NCBI GenBank assembly: GCA_027306915.1
Contig: DAHUYW010000022.1
Location: forward strand, 1 to 61,154
Length of the DNA: 61,154 bases
Direction of reading: 5' to 3'
From: Spirochaetales bacterium
GTDB taxonomy: Bacteria > Spirochaetota > Spirochaetia > DAHUYW01
Below the pieces are notes generated by a model. That model was not told the DNA's origin and made no database searches. It was given only the letters and a program-made list of their open reading frames with translations. Made by a program: the position numbers and the translations under genes. Each line of letters opens with the position of its first letter. Positions within the stretch are counted from its first letter, which is position 1. Positions 35,510 through 44,071 of the stretch are shown in pieces.

Positions 35510-36025
35510 TCAGTCCACGACGTAGGCGTAGAGGAGCTGATCGATAACCGAGCCGTCCTTGATGACGCTCTTTCGCATCCGCCCTTCCAAGGTGTAGCCG
35601 GCCTTCTCGAGGACACGGGCCGAGGCGTCGTTCCAGGCAAAGGGAACCGCGTAGACTCGCGTCAGACCGTGCTCATCTATCGCGAAGCGCGTGACCGCCC
35701 GGAGTGCCTCCGCGACGATCCCCCTTCCCCAGAAGGGTTCGCCGATCCAATAGCCGATCTCCGCCGACACTCGCTCCACATCGGAGTGCAGCACGAATCC
35801 GATGCCGCCGATTGCCTCATCCTCGATGCAAATCGCGAACATAGTCTCGGGCTGCGCGCTTGCGGCCATAGCGATGAAGGTCGTGGCGTCATCGAGCGAA
35901 TAGGGGTGAGGAAAGCCGTCGCGAAGATTCCGCCAGATTTTCCTGTTGTTTGCGTACCGTGCGAGGGATCCTGCGTCGGTGAAGCGCCAGGACCTCACCG
36001 CACAGCCGGGCAGCTGCAGCACCAA
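35510..36025 (-). CDS. RimJ/RimL-like GNAT acetyltransferase
   Basis: This GNAT enzyme of about 171 residues shows the acetyl-CoA loop FWGRGIVAEALRAVTRFA, the strand pattern AIGGIGFVLHSDVERVSAEI and the end-of-domain NDASARVLEKAGYTLEGRMR. I prefer TTG 36025 (AAGGAG 6 bases before), with GTG 36022 or GTG 36046 as alternatives. The RimJ/L branch acetylates protein N-termini, antibiotics or small amines; the target is unknown. It stands alone on the minus strand. Confidence 0.88.
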   Translation of the reverse strand: MVLQLPGCAVRSWRFTDAGSLARYANNRKIWRNLRDGFPHPYSLDDATTFIAMAASAQPETMFAICIEDEAIGGIGFVLHSDVERVSAEIGYWIGEPFWGRGIVAEALRAVTRFAIDEHGLTRVYAVPFAWNDASARVLEKAGYTLEGRMRKSVIKDGSVIDQLLYAYVVD

Positions 36026-36062
36026 GGGCGACTCCTTTCCCGGCACAGCCGTCCGATCGGTC

Positions 36063-36079
36063 CCTGCTCGCTGAGCAGG
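36063..36079 (-). promoter_or_regulatory. Perfect inverted repeat in the GNAT leader
   Basis: CCTGCTC-GCT-GAGCAGG lies about 40 bases upstream of the GNAT start. It could be an operator or an mRNA hairpin. Between 36080 and 36298 I found no intact gene; an open stretch ending at a TAG near 36256 may be another remnant but I do not recognise it. Confidence 0.35.
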
Positions 36080-36298
36080 CCGAATGGGCCGACTATGCCG
36101 ACGGAACGTCTCGGGACATCCGCCTATTCTATTATTGTAGTCGATCCGAGACCTCGGCGCGATGGGGTGCAGGGGTCCGGTCGCCCTCGATCACGTGCGC
36201 ACCGACGCCGGCAGCCTCAGGCCTTCGATCGCGGACGCCGCTGTTCCCGAAGGATAGTGAGATTGACAGCTACCGATGCGCAAACCTACCATGAGGAG

Positions 36299-36439
36299 AT
36301 GATTCCCCGTCATCCGATTCTCATCGTCGACGATGATGCGACCGCCGTCGAGCTGCTTGCGAATCTCCTTCGAACGAAGGGCTTCGCCGTGAGCGCGGCA
36401 AGCTCGGCCGAGGAGGTGCGATCGAGACCGGCGTCATAG
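36299..36439 (+). pseudogene. Response-regulator receiver fragment
   Basis: From ATG 36299 the frame reads MIPRHPILIVDDDATAVELL followed by ANLLRTKGFAVSAASSAEEV, the first beta strand, acidic pocket and first helix of a receiver domain. It then stops after 46 residues, before the phosphoaccepting aspartate. The stop comes from a join to unrelated TRAP binding-protein sequence. An AGGAG lies next to the start. Confidence 0.7.
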
Positions 36440-36657
36440 ACGGAGCCGAAAACAACATCCCCTCCTGGGTCTCGACCGGCCACTGCGAGGTCGCTCCCTA
36501 CCACGTCGCAGACGCCCACGTTCGGGTGCCGGAAGTGCACATCATGAGCGAGAAGAGCTGGAAGCGCCTACAGCCGGCCGCCCGCGCCATCGAGCGTGCG
36601 AAGGCGGCCGGCAGCCAGCTCTCCAATTGCGTCGATCGCTTAAGGAGTGTACCTTAA
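36418..36657 (+). pseudogene. C-terminal fragment of a TRAP transporter DctP binding protein
   Basis: The frame ending at TAA 36655-36657 reads AIETGVIDGAENNIPSWVST then GHCEVAPYHVADAHVRVPEV. This is the well-conserved C-terminal region of DctP-type binding proteins. It has no start and overlaps the end of the receiver fragment in another frame, so a deletion joined two genes near 36418-36424. The stop touches the uxaC ATG. TRAP uronate importers commonly sit beside uxaC, so this is probably what remains of the local uronate importer. Confidence 0.75.
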
Positions 36658-38070
36658 ATGAAACATCCAACCCTGCATCCGCATCGCTTCTTCGACCCCG
36701 ATCCGGCGGTCCGCAGGCTTGCGGTCGAGCTGCATGACTCGGTGCGGGACCTTCCGATCGTGAGCCCCCATAGCCACGTCGAGGCGCGGATCCTGGCCAC
36801 CGACGAGCCCTTCCCCGACCCGACCGAGCTCATCATCATCCCCGACCACTACATCTTTCGGATGCTCTACTCGCAGGGCGTTCCGCTCGAGGCGCTCGGG
36901 GTGCCGACGGTGGACGGTACTCCGGTCGAGCACGACCATCGCAAGATCTGGCAGCTGTTCGCCGACAACTACCATCTCTTTGCAGGGACTCCCTCGGCTG
37001 CGTGGCTCGCCTACGAATTGGCGGAGCTCTTCGGAATCGAGGAGCCGTTTGGACCCGCGAACGCTCTCGCGGTCTACGACCGGATGACGGAGCTCCTGCA
37101 GACGAAGGAGTTCCGCCCGCGCGCCCTCTTCGAGCGCTTTCGAATCGAAGTCCTCGCGACGACCGACCGCCCGGCGGACAGCCTCGAGCACCACCGGACC
37201 CTGCGCGAGCAGCCGCTATCGGGCCGCGTCATTCCCACCTTTCGGCCCGACGCGGTGATCGACCTCCTGCGCCCTACCTGGCGGCGCGAACTCGACGCCC
37301 TTTCCGCAGCGTGCGGAATGGAGATTGGCTCCTACGCAGGCTTCATCCGCGCTATCGAGGACCGGCGCGCCTCCTTCAAGGCGCTTGGAGCGGTCGCAAC
37401 CGACCAGGGCATCGAGAGCCCGGCGACTCACCGCCTGTCCGAAAGCGAGGCTGAGCTCATCTTCGCGCGAGCCCTCAAGGGGGATGCGAGCGAGGAGGAC
37501 AACGCCCGATTCACCGCGCACATGCTCATGGAGATGGCGAGGATGAGCGTCGAGGACGGGCTGGTGATGCAGATCCACCCCGGCGCCCTGCGCAACCACA
37601 ATCGCCTTGTCTTTCGCCGCTTCGGCTTCGACAAAGGCGCCGACATACCGATCGCGACCGAGTACACCCGCTCCTTAGGCGAGCTTCTGAACGAGTTCGG
37701 CAACGACCCCCGCTTCACCCTCGTGGTGTTCACCCTCGACGAGTCGACCTATTCCCGCGAGCTTGCCCCGCTTGCGGGCCACTACCCGGCGATGAAGCTC
37801 GGCGCGCCCTGGTGGTTCCATGACAGCATCCAAGGCATGACCCGCTTCCGCGAGCAGGTCTCCGAGACCGCGGGCCTCTACAACACGGTTGGCTTCACCG
37901 ACGATACCCGCGCCTTTCTCTCGATCCCGGCCCGTCACGACCTCGCACGGCGCCTCGACGCGAGCTTCCTCGCCGGGCTCGCCGCCCGCCACATCATCGG
38001 CATGGCGGAGGCCCTCGCCCTCGCCCGTGCGCTTGCCTACGACCTCGCAAAGCGGGCCTACAAGCTGTAG
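36658..38070 (+). CDS. uxaC: Uronate isomerase (glucuronate isomerase)
   Basis: UxaC converts D-glucuronate to D-fructuronate or D-galacturonate to D-tagaturonate, the first step of uronate use. The 470-residue protein has the expected length and motifs: LPIVSPHSHVEA (metal histidines), DHYIFRMLYSQGV, GLVMQIHPGALRNHN, KLGAPWWFHDS and FTDDTRAFLSIPARHD. Its ribosome site (AAGGAG) lies inside the DctP remnant, nine or ten bases before the ATG. No other uronate genes are in the window. Confidence 0.96.
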   Translation: MKHPTLHPHRFFDPDPAVRRLAVELHDSVRDLPIVSPHSHVEARILATDEPFPDPTELIIIPDHYIFRMLYSQGVPLEALGVPTVDGTPVEHDHRKIWQLFADNYHLFAGTPSAAWLAYELAELFGIEEPFGPANALAVYDRMTELLQTKEFRPRALFERFRIEVLATTDRPADSLEHHRTLREQPLSGRVIPTFRPDAVIDLLRPTWRRELDALSAACGMEIGSYAGFIRAIEDRRASFKALGAVATDQGIESPATHRLSESEAELIFARALKGDASEEDNARFTAHMLMEMARMSVEDGLVMQIHPGALRNHNRLVFRRFGFDKGADIPIATEYTRSLGELLNEFGNDPRFTLVVFTLDESTYSRELAPLAGHYPAMKLGAPWWFHDSIQGMTRFREQVSETAGLYNTVGFTDDTRAFLSIPARHDLARRLDASFLAGLAARHIIGMAEALALARALAYDLAKRAYKL

Positions 38071-38201
38071 AGACTCTCGATCGACGGCTTCCTTACCTCC
38101 GGACCCCAAGCGGCACCGCTCGCGCGGCATAGGTGCTGCCCCGGGAGATAGACGCCTCAAGGTCTCTTTCCTGACAAGCTCGGTAATGCTATGGTGGGGA
38201 G

Positions 38202-38921
38202 ATGCCAATCGACTTCGCCCGGGTGCATAAGCAGTTCCCTGCCGTGGCCGAGTACGTGAGCGGGATCTACATCCTTCAGCGCGACTACGGCCAGGTAAGC
38301 AACCGGCGCCTCGCCGCGTGGATTGGGGTGAGCGGCTCCGCCGTCACCCAGGCGCTGACCCGGCTGAAGCGCCTCGGCCTGGCGGTTCACAAGCGCTACG
38401 AGGAGATCGGACTCACCCCCGAGGGGCGCTCGCTCGCCGTGCAGGTCCTGCGGCGTCACTACCTGCTCGAGCACCTGCTGGTCCGCCTCCTCGGCTACCC
38501 ATGGGACCGCGCGGACGACGAGGCCAAGCTCCTCCAGAGCGAGATCTCCGACGATCTTGCGGAGCACCTCTACCGGAAGCTCGGCGCACCCCAGACCTGT
38601 CCCCACGGCAACCCGATGCCCGGCTCGAGCGTGGAGCTGAGGCTTCTCTCCGCGCCGCGGCTGTCCGACGCGCCGGTCGGATCAATCGTCGAGATTTTGC
38701 GCATCACCGAAGAGGGGGAGCAGCTCCCCGCGATGCTCGCCTTCTGCCACAGCCACGGGCTGCAGCCCGGAGCGCGCTTCGAGGTGGTTGCGCGCGACGA
38801 GCGCGACCTCCGCCTCAAGGACGCAGGCGGTACGCGAAGCGGCGACAACGGCGTGGTCCCCGTGAGCCTCGAGCGCGCCGAGCACGTGCGCTATCAGATC
38901 CCCTCGGCAGGCGGCCCGTGA
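38202..38921 (+). CDS. DtxR/MntR-family metal-dependent repressor
   Basis: This 239-residue regulator has an N-terminal winged helix (YVSGIYILQRDYGQVSNRRL ... SGSAVTQALTRLKRLGL) and a dimerisation/metal domain with RRHYLLEHLL and CPHGNPMP. A C-terminal SH3/FeoA-like domain follows (about 160-235). Family members bind Mn2+ or Fe2+ through His, Glu, Cys and Met side chains at these motifs. GGGGAG precedes the ATG. A ZIP transporter gene follows in the same direction after a promoter-like gap, so metal control of that gene is the likely job. Confidence 0.92.
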   Translation: MPIDFARVHKQFPAVAEYVSGIYILQRDYGQVSNRRLAAWIGVSGSAVTQALTRLKRLGLAVHKRYEEIGLTPEGRSLAVQVLRRHYLLEHLLVRLLGYPWDRADDEAKLLQSEISDDLAEHLYRKLGAPQTCPHGNPMPGSSVELRLLSAPRLSDAPVGSIVEILRITEEGEQLPAMLAFCHSHGLQPGARFEVVARDERDLRLKDAGGTRSGDNGVVPVSLERAEHVRYQIPSAGGP

Positions 38922-38953
38922 TCCCCGCTTCGCGCTTTCATATGCATTAACTC

Positions 38954-38987
38954 TTGACAAAACCTGACGAAAATTGTCCGATATAGT
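38954..38987 (+). promoter_or_regulatory. Promoter/operator region upstream of the ZIP gene
   Basis: A consensus TTGACA (38954-38959) and TATAGT (38982-38987) are separated by 22 bases, too long for ordinary sigma-70 use without help. GACAA (38956-38960) and TTGTC (38974-38978) form a dyad in the spacer, a possible site for the DtxR-type protein encoded upstream. The strong AGGAGG site for the ZIP gene lies downstream. Confidence 0.35.
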
Positions 38988-39035
38988 CGGCGTCGGCTCT
39001 CCGGGGTGCCGCGGCCCTTTCTTAGGAGGTTATGC

Positions 39036-39917
39036 ATGCATTTCGCAACGGTTGTCCTGCTCGGTTTCATCGCCGGAGCGACTATCCTACTCGGCCTTCC
39101 GGTCGGACGCCTCAAGTCCTTCAATTCGACGCTGAGAAGCTCCTTGAGCATGCTTGCGGTGGGGATTCTCGTGTTCCTGCTCGTGGAGATCTTGGGCGAT
39201 GCAAGCGAGCCGACCGTGACGGCGCTCGCCGCACCGGGCCATACGCTTCAGGGGCTCGCGCTCGCGCTGCTCCTCGCAGTCGGTTTCGCTGTCGGCTTCG
39301 TCGGCCTGGTCATCTTCGAGCAGCGCCTCATCCGCAAGGCGGCCGACGGCGGCAACCCGCTGCAGCTTTCGTTCATGATTGCCACCGGGATCGGGCTCCA
39401 CAACCTGAGCGAGGGCCTAGCCATCGGGCAAAGCTACGCCCAAGGCATGGGAGGCCTCGCGCTCGTGCTCGTCATCGGCTTCGCCCTGCACAATGCGACC
39501 GAAGGGTTCGGGATCGTCGGCCCGGTGGTGCAGCGGGGAGGCCGGCTCTCCTGGGGCACCCTTCTTCTCCTGGCCGCAATCGGCGGAGGACCCACCTTCG
39601 TCGGCACCGTGCTCGGCAGCCTTTGGACCTCGAGCTACCTGTCGGTCGCGGTGCTCGCGATGGCGGGCGGCGCCCTGCTCTATGTCATAAAGGAGCTGCT
39701 TGCGGGGGTACGCAGGGAGCCGAAACAGGCGATCATCATGGCCGCGGTGGCCATCGGCTTCATCGTCGGCTGGGGAACCGAGTTCGTCGCGGACCGCGGC
39801 GTGGCCGAGAGCGCATCCCGCGGCTCGGCCCAAGGATCGACGGTCGTGATTGGAGCGGACCTCTCCGGTCAGCCGGGCGCGCCCTTTTCCTTGGGACAGG
39901 GCAGGTCGCGCGAATAG
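39036..39917 (+). CDS. ZIP-family metal transporter
   Basis: This 293-residue membrane protein has eight hydrophobic segments. The metal-binding helices carry GIGLHNLSEGLAIG and GFALHNATEGFGIV, the HN-x-x-EG motifs of ZIP importers (GufA-like branch). AGGAGG lies 7 bases before ATG 39036; another ATG four bases earlier is in a different frame. A tail of about 40 polar residues follows the last helix. It is adjacent to a DtxR-type regulator. The ion (Zn, Fe or Mn) cannot be told from sequence. Confidence 0.93.
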   Translation: MHFATVVLLGFIAGATILLGLPVGRLKSFNSTLRSSLSMLAVGILVFLLVEILGDASEPTVTALAAPGHTLQGLALALLLAVGFAVGFVGLVIFEQRLIRKAADGGNPLQLSFMIATGIGLHNLSEGLAIGQSYAQGMGGLALVLVIGFALHNATEGFGIVGPVVQRGGRLSWGTLLLLAAIGGGPTFVGTVLGSLWTSSYLSVAVLAMAGGALLYVIKELLAGVRREPKQAIIMAAVAIGFIVGWGTEFVADRGVAESASRGSAQGSTVVIGADLSGQPGAPFSLGQGRSRE

Positions 39918-39919
39918 CA

Positions 39920-39939
39920 CGGGCGCGATGCGGCGCCCG
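39920..39939. terminator. Hairpin between convergent ZIP and aldo/keto reductase genes
   Basis: CGGGCGC and GCGCCCG pair over 7 bp around GATGCG, two bases after the ZIP stop. The rest of the gap to 40004 holds nothing else. No U-tract. Confidence 0.5.
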
Positions 39940-40004
39940 GCACCTCGGACCGGCGCGCAGCTGCGGCGGTCGCCCGGGGAGCGTGCTTCAGTCGCCCGAC
40001 GAGC

Positions 40005-40955
40005 TTACGGCGATCGGCCGTCGAGGTAGGCGAGCTGCTCGGAGCTGAGCTCGACATCGAGCGCGCCGAGGTTCTCGGCGAGCTGCTCGACGGTGCTTGC
40101 CGCCATGACCGGGATGACCGCCGGGCTGCTCCGCAGCATCCAGGCGAGGACCACCTGATTGGCAGTCGCCCCGCAGTCGCGGGCAATCGAGGCAATCGAG
40201 GCAAGCCGGGCGAGCCGCGCATCGCTGTCCGCGCCTTGGTACTGCTCCGGCAGGGGGCGATCGGAGCGGGTGTAGGCCCCTCCGAGCAGGGGCGAGTAGG
40301 CGAGCAGGGTGAGGCCGCGCGTGCGGCAGTAGTCGAGAAGATCGTCATTCGCAGCGATCTGCGGATCGAAGCTCGCTCCCGGGTGGGGGCGAAGGTAGGT
40401 GTGACGCTGCTGTATGCAGCAATAGCCGCCCCACCCCTGTCGATGGACGACCGCCTCGGCCTCGGCGAGCCGCCAGGCGAGAAAGTTGCTTGCCCCTACG
40501 AAGCGCACCTTGCCGGCGCGGACCAGGCGCTGGAAGGCCACGAGGCTCTCTTCTTGTGAGGTAACGCGGTCGTCGACATGAGCGTAGTAGAGGTCGATGG
40601 TATCGACACCCAGTCGCTTCAGGCTTTTCTCGCACTCCGCTTCGACCTGGCTGGACTTAAGCCCGCGCTCCACCCCCGGATAGGCGAAGCCGACCTTCGT
40701 CGCGAGAAAGAGCTGCGATCGATTGCGGCGCTGCCGCATCCAGTCACCGAGAAGCTCCTCGCTCTCCCCGCCGCGGAAGCCGCTTACCCAAGCGGCATAG
40801 ATGTTGGCGGTGTCGACAAAGGAGCCTCCGGCAGCGACATACCGATCCAACAGCTCGAGCGACAGGGCGTGCTCCGTACGCGTGCCCATGAACATCGCAC
40901 CGAGACCCATCTGGCTCACCTTTGCGCCGCTTGTTCCGAGAACGACGGTCTTCAT
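40005..40955 (-). CDS. Aldo/keto reductase
   Basis: This is a 316-residue NAD(P)H-dependent oxidoreductase with a TIM barrel. The catalytic tetrad is visible: Asp in FVDTANIYAAW, the Tyr there, Lys in FLATKVGF and His in LYYAHVDD. The cofactor region near the end reads PVMAASTVEQLAENLGAL. Residues near 250 contain ASIASIAR, encoded by a 9-bp tandem duplication (40182-40199). The start is 3 bases after the stop of the histidine kinase gene and its AAGGAG overlaps the kinase's last codons, so the two are translated together. The substrate is unknown. Confidence 0.93.
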   Translation of the reverse strand: MKTVVLGTSGAKVSQMGLGAMFMGTRTEHALSLELLDRYVAAGGSFVDTANIYAAWVSGFRGGESEELLGDWMRQRRNRSQLFLATKVGFAYPGVERGLKSSQVEAECEKSLKRLGVDTIDLYYAHVDDRVTSQEESLVAFQRLVRAGKVRFVGASNFLAWRLAEAEAVVHRQGWGGYCCIQQRHTYLRPHPGASFDPQIAANDDLLDYCRTRGLTLLAYSPLLGGAYTRSDRPLPEQYQGADSDARLARLASIASIARDCGATANQVVLAWMLRSSPAVIPVMAASTVEQLAENLGALDVELSSEQLAYLDGRSP

Positions 40956-40958
40956 GCA

Positions 40959-42782
40959 TCACTCCTTTGATACGGGATGCGGAATACGGATACTGTAGGC
41001 GGTCCCCTTCGTGCTGTCTACCGATAGGGTGGCGCCGATCTGGCGGCAGAGCGCCTCGACGATGCGAAGGCCCATGCCCGAGGGGGGCTCCGACTGCACG
41101 GGAAGGCCGACCCCATCGTCTCGCAGGGTGATGAGAAAACATCCGTCGTCCGTACCTTTCAGCTCGATAGAGATCGTGCCCTTCCTGTTCTCGGGGAAGG
41201 CGTGCTTCAGGGAGTTGGAGATCACCTCGTTGATGATGAGGCCGAGAGGCACGGCGAAATCCGCGGGGAGGAGAAGATCGGAGTCCATCACCGAGCAGTC
41301 GATTCGGTCGGAATCGATCCCATTCGAGAGGAGCAGATGCCCGATGAGACTCCTCACGTAATCGCCGAAACGAAGCTCGCCGATCGTTGCCGAGCCGTAG
41401 AGCTTCTCGTGCACAAATACGATCGAGCGCACGCGATCCTGCATCTCCTTCAAGACCGGGTTCAGCTCCTGATTCTTCTTTCCCGTCGATTGCAGGTAGA
41501 GCAAGCTCGAGATCACCTGGAGGTTGTTCTTCACCCGGTGGTGTACCTCGTTGAGGAGGACCTCTTTCTCGGCCAGCGACCGTTCCAGACGCCCGGCGTG
41601 AACCGCCAGGCTCTCGCGAGCGCGGGCGTTGTGGACGGCAAGGCTCACCGCAGACGCGAACTCCGCCGCCGCCTGGCATCGCTCCTCGGTAAAGTGGGAC
41701 CGGTCCGCCGCGCCCGTCCACAGAATCCCGGCCAGCTCTCCGTTCACCCTTATCGCCGCGACGAGGAGGCTTTCGATCCGACCTTGTTTCCTCGCGCGGA
41801 TGAGCTTATCCGCGACCCCGGGAGCATTCCCCTGCTCCAGGAAGAGCTCCTTGCCTCCCGCAAGCCCCTGAGCGACCTCGTCCCACCACTCGGGTATGCG
41901 TTCTGCGTCCGCCGTCTCGCCCCTGTCTGAATCGAGCGCGCCGAGCGTGGTTGCGAGGAGCGTCATCTCGCGCTTTTCGGGATCCACAATGAGCACCTCG
42001 CTTCCGCGTGTTTCGATCAGGCCGTCGAGCCTCGCAAGCGCAAACGCCGCCGTCGCCCCAACCGGTTCCAGCTCGAGGATCCGTCGGTAGACCTCGTGGA
42101 GCGCCCGGAGCCGCTCAGCGTATCGCTCGACCCGATCGTGGAGGTGCTGGTTCTTGAGGATGATGAAGCCCACCATCCCTCCGATCCAGGCGCCGATGCC
42201 GAGGGTGTAGACCACATAGGTTGCCGCCCGGGGCGCACGGCCGCCGAGGAGATCGTGTCCCTGCAGCAAGAGCAGATTGAGGGCGCGAAACGCAAAGAAG
42301 GTCGCCGTAAGAAGGAAGACCGAGCCGAGGAAGATTGGCATTGTCTGCGGCATCTCCGGAAAGCGGCGGAGCGCGTTCAGGGAGACCGCCGTGTAGAGGC
42401 CCGCCGACCAAAGCGAGACTGTCACGACGCGCGCGCCGTGGTTGGGAATCGCAAAGGTGAAGAGCGCGAGGAGCAGAAGCTCGCCAACGAGGACGACCGT
42501 GTAGGCGACCATGGGGAGCGGGCGCGAGCGGAAGGTCCGCAGGCCCGAGTCGAGGAGCACGATGCTCATCGTGTAGAGAAGATTCGCCGCGATAAGGCCG
42601 AGTCCGGACGACTGCAGCGGCTGCAGAAGGAAAAGCGCGAGAGCGAGGGTAAGGCTCACGTTCGACCCCACCCAATGCCACTCGCCCTGGAGGGCTCGTT
42701 GAGTGAGCGCGAAAATGAGCATCACGATGGTGAGGATCAACCCTGAGTTGAGGAGCATGTAGGTGAGAACCCGGTTGCCCAT
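40959..42782 (-). CDS. Sensor histidine kinase (seven-helix sensor, GAF-like, HisKA_2)
   Basis: This is a 607-residue membrane kinase. Seven hydrophobic helices (about 8-220) form the sensor, then a coiled segment and a GAF-like domain (about 240-390). The phosphorylation helix [20 protein letters not shown] has its histidine near residue 411, in the HisKA_2 style. The ATPase core has [23 protein letters not shown] and [10 protein letters not shown]. There is no receiver domain and no response-regulator gene next to it. It heads a short transcript with an aldo/keto reductase. Confidence 0.92.
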   Translation of the reverse strand: MGNRVLTYMLLNSGLILTIVMLIFALTQRALQGEWHWVGSNVSLTLALALFLLQPLQSSGLGLIAANLLYTMSIVLLDSGLRTFRSRPLPMVAYTVVLVGELLLLALFTFAIPNHGARVVTVSLWSAGLYTAVSLNALRRFPEMPQTMPIFLGSVFLLTATFFAFRALNLLLLQGHDLLGGRAPRAATYVVYTLGIGAWIGGMVGFIILKNQHLHDRVERYAERLRALHEVYRRILELEPVGATAAFALARLDGLIETRGSEVLIVDPEKREMTLLATTLGALDSDRGETADAERIPEWWDEVAQGLAGGKELFLEQGNAPGVADKLIRARKQGRIESLLVAAIRVNGELAGILWTGAADRSHFTEERCQAAAEFASAVSLAVHNARARESLAVHAGRLERSLAEKEVLLNEVHHRVKNNLQVISSLLYLQSTGKKNQELNPVLKEMQDRVRSIVFVHEKLYGSATIGELRFGDYVRSLIGHLLLSNGIDSDRIDCSVMDSDLLLPADFAVPLGLIINEVISNSLKHAFPENRKGTISIELKGTDDGCFLITLRDDGVGLPVQSEPPSGMGLRIVEALCRQIGATLSVDSTKGTAYSIRIPHPVSKE

Positions 42783-42796
42783 CGTCGTCTCACCGC

Positions 42797-42825
42797 ATCA
42801 TACCTCGAGCCCTGCCCTGCTTCAA
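42797..42825 (-). promoter_or_regulatory. Promoter of the histidine kinase gene with upstream A-tract
   Basis: On the minus strand TTGAAG (42825-42820), a 17-base spacer and TATGAT (42802-42797, 5 of 6) lie just before the ATG at 42782. A run of eight A residues (from about 42844 to 42837) upstream could act as an UP element. The predicted transcript would have only about 8 leader bases. Confidence 0.55.
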
Positions 42826-42865
42826 GGATAGCGAGGTTTTTTTTGCGGTTCGCGAGCGCCGTTGC

Positions 42866-44062
42866 CTACGGCTGCTCGACGACCATTGCTATTCCCTGCC
42901 CACCTCCGATGCACAGGGTCGCGAGCCCGCGCCGCGCGTTCCTCCGTCTCATCTCGTGCAGCAGCGTCACGAGGATGCGGGTGCCGCTTGCCCCCACCGG
43001 ATGGCCAAGAGCTATCGCCCCTCCGTTTACGTTGAGCCGATCGGGGCTTAAGGCAGCGAGCTCCCGTTCGAATCCGGCAAGCACGGCGAGCGACTGGGCA
43101 GCAAAGGCCTCGTTCAGCTCGACGAGGTCGATATCGCCGAGGGTGAGCTCCGCTGCCGCGAGCGCCTTGCGGCTGGCCGGCACGGGTCCTATTCCCATGA
43201 TCGCCGGGTCGACCCCGACGGCTGCCCAGCTCCTGATGTAGGCAAGAGGCTTGATCCCGAGCCTGCGGACGCTCTCCTCCCCGGCTAGGATCACGAAGGC
43301 GGCCCCGTCGTTGATTCCGGAGGAGTTGCCGGCGGTCACGCGCCCGTCGGGCCTGAATGCCGGCTTGAGCCGGGCAAGCGTCTGAAGCGTCATGCCGAAC
43401 CTCGGATGCTCGTCGGTGTCCGCAAGGAGCGGACCCTGCCGGTTACGCGGGATCTCGACGGGAACTATCTCTTCCTTGAATCTCCCGGCCTTGATGGCAG
43501 CCTCCGTCTTCCTCTGGCTCTCGACCGCGAAGCGGTCCATCTCCTCCCGGGAGATCCGGTAGGCGTCGGCGAGATTCTCCGCAGTGACCCCCATGTGGTA
43601 GTCGTTGAACTTATCCCATAGGGCATCGTGGATGACGAGATCGAGGAGCTGGGTGTGCCCGATTCCCGCCCCGTAGCGGGCGGTCGGAAGGGCATAGGGG
43701 GCCTGGCTCATGCTTTCGGTTCCGCCCGCCGCGACGATCTCCGCCTCCCCGAGCATAATAGCCCCCGCCCCAAGCGCCACGGTCTTAAGCCCGGAGCCGC
43801 ACAGCTTGTTGACGGTGTACGACGGGGTCTCGAAGGGGATCCCGGCCCCTACCGAGATCTGGCGCGCGACGTTCTGCCCCAATCCCGCGCTCAAGATGTT
43901 CCCCACGATTACCTCGTCGACGGATGCAGGTGCTATTCCGGGTTCGGCGAGCGCCCCTTTCAGGGCCCGGATGCCCAGCTCCACCGCGGAGGTGCCCGCG
44001 AACATCCCTCCGAAGGTTCCTACCGCGGTACGCTTTGCCGCGACTATCGCCACTCGTTGCAT
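42866..44062 (-). CDS. Acetyl-CoA C-acyltransferase (thiolase)
   Basis: This is a 398-residue thiolase with all catalytic parts: nucleophile cysteine in [11 protein letters not shown], histidine in [15 protein letters not shown] and the second cysteine in LCIGGGQG. It either cleaves 3-ketoacyl-CoA with CoA or condenses acetyl-CoA. It lies 9 bases after the CoA-transferase gene and is third in a minus-strand transcript with a KASIII-like protein. Next to a CoA-transferase and across from an SDR, the cleavage direction is more likely. Confidence 0.95.
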   Translation of the reverse strand: MQRVAIVAAKRTAVGTFGGMFAGTSAVELGIRALKGALAEPGIAPASVDEVIVGNILSAGLGQNVARQISVGAGIPFETPSYTVNKLCGSGLKTVALGAGAIMLGEAEIVAAGGTESMSQAPYALPTARYGAGIGHTQLLDLVIHDALWDKFNDYHMGVTAENLADAYRISREEMDRFAVESQRKTEAAIKAGRFKEEIVPVEIPRNRQGPLLADTDEHPRFGMTLQTLARLKPAFRPDGRVTAGNSSGINDGAAFVILAGEESVRRLGIKPLAYIRSWAAVGVDPAIMGIGPVPASRKALAAAELTLGDIDLVELNEAFAAQSLAVLAGFERELAALSPDRLNVNGGAIALGHPVGASGTRILVTLLHEMRRRNARRGLATLCIGGGQGIAMVVEQP

Positions 44063-44071
44063 CGCCCTCTC

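Noticed and set aside
42801..42845. CCTCG...CGAGG followed by eight T on the plus strand as a rho-independent terminator
   Set aside because: No plus-strand gene ends there. Read on the minus strand the same bases form an A-tract before a good promoter for the histidine kinase.
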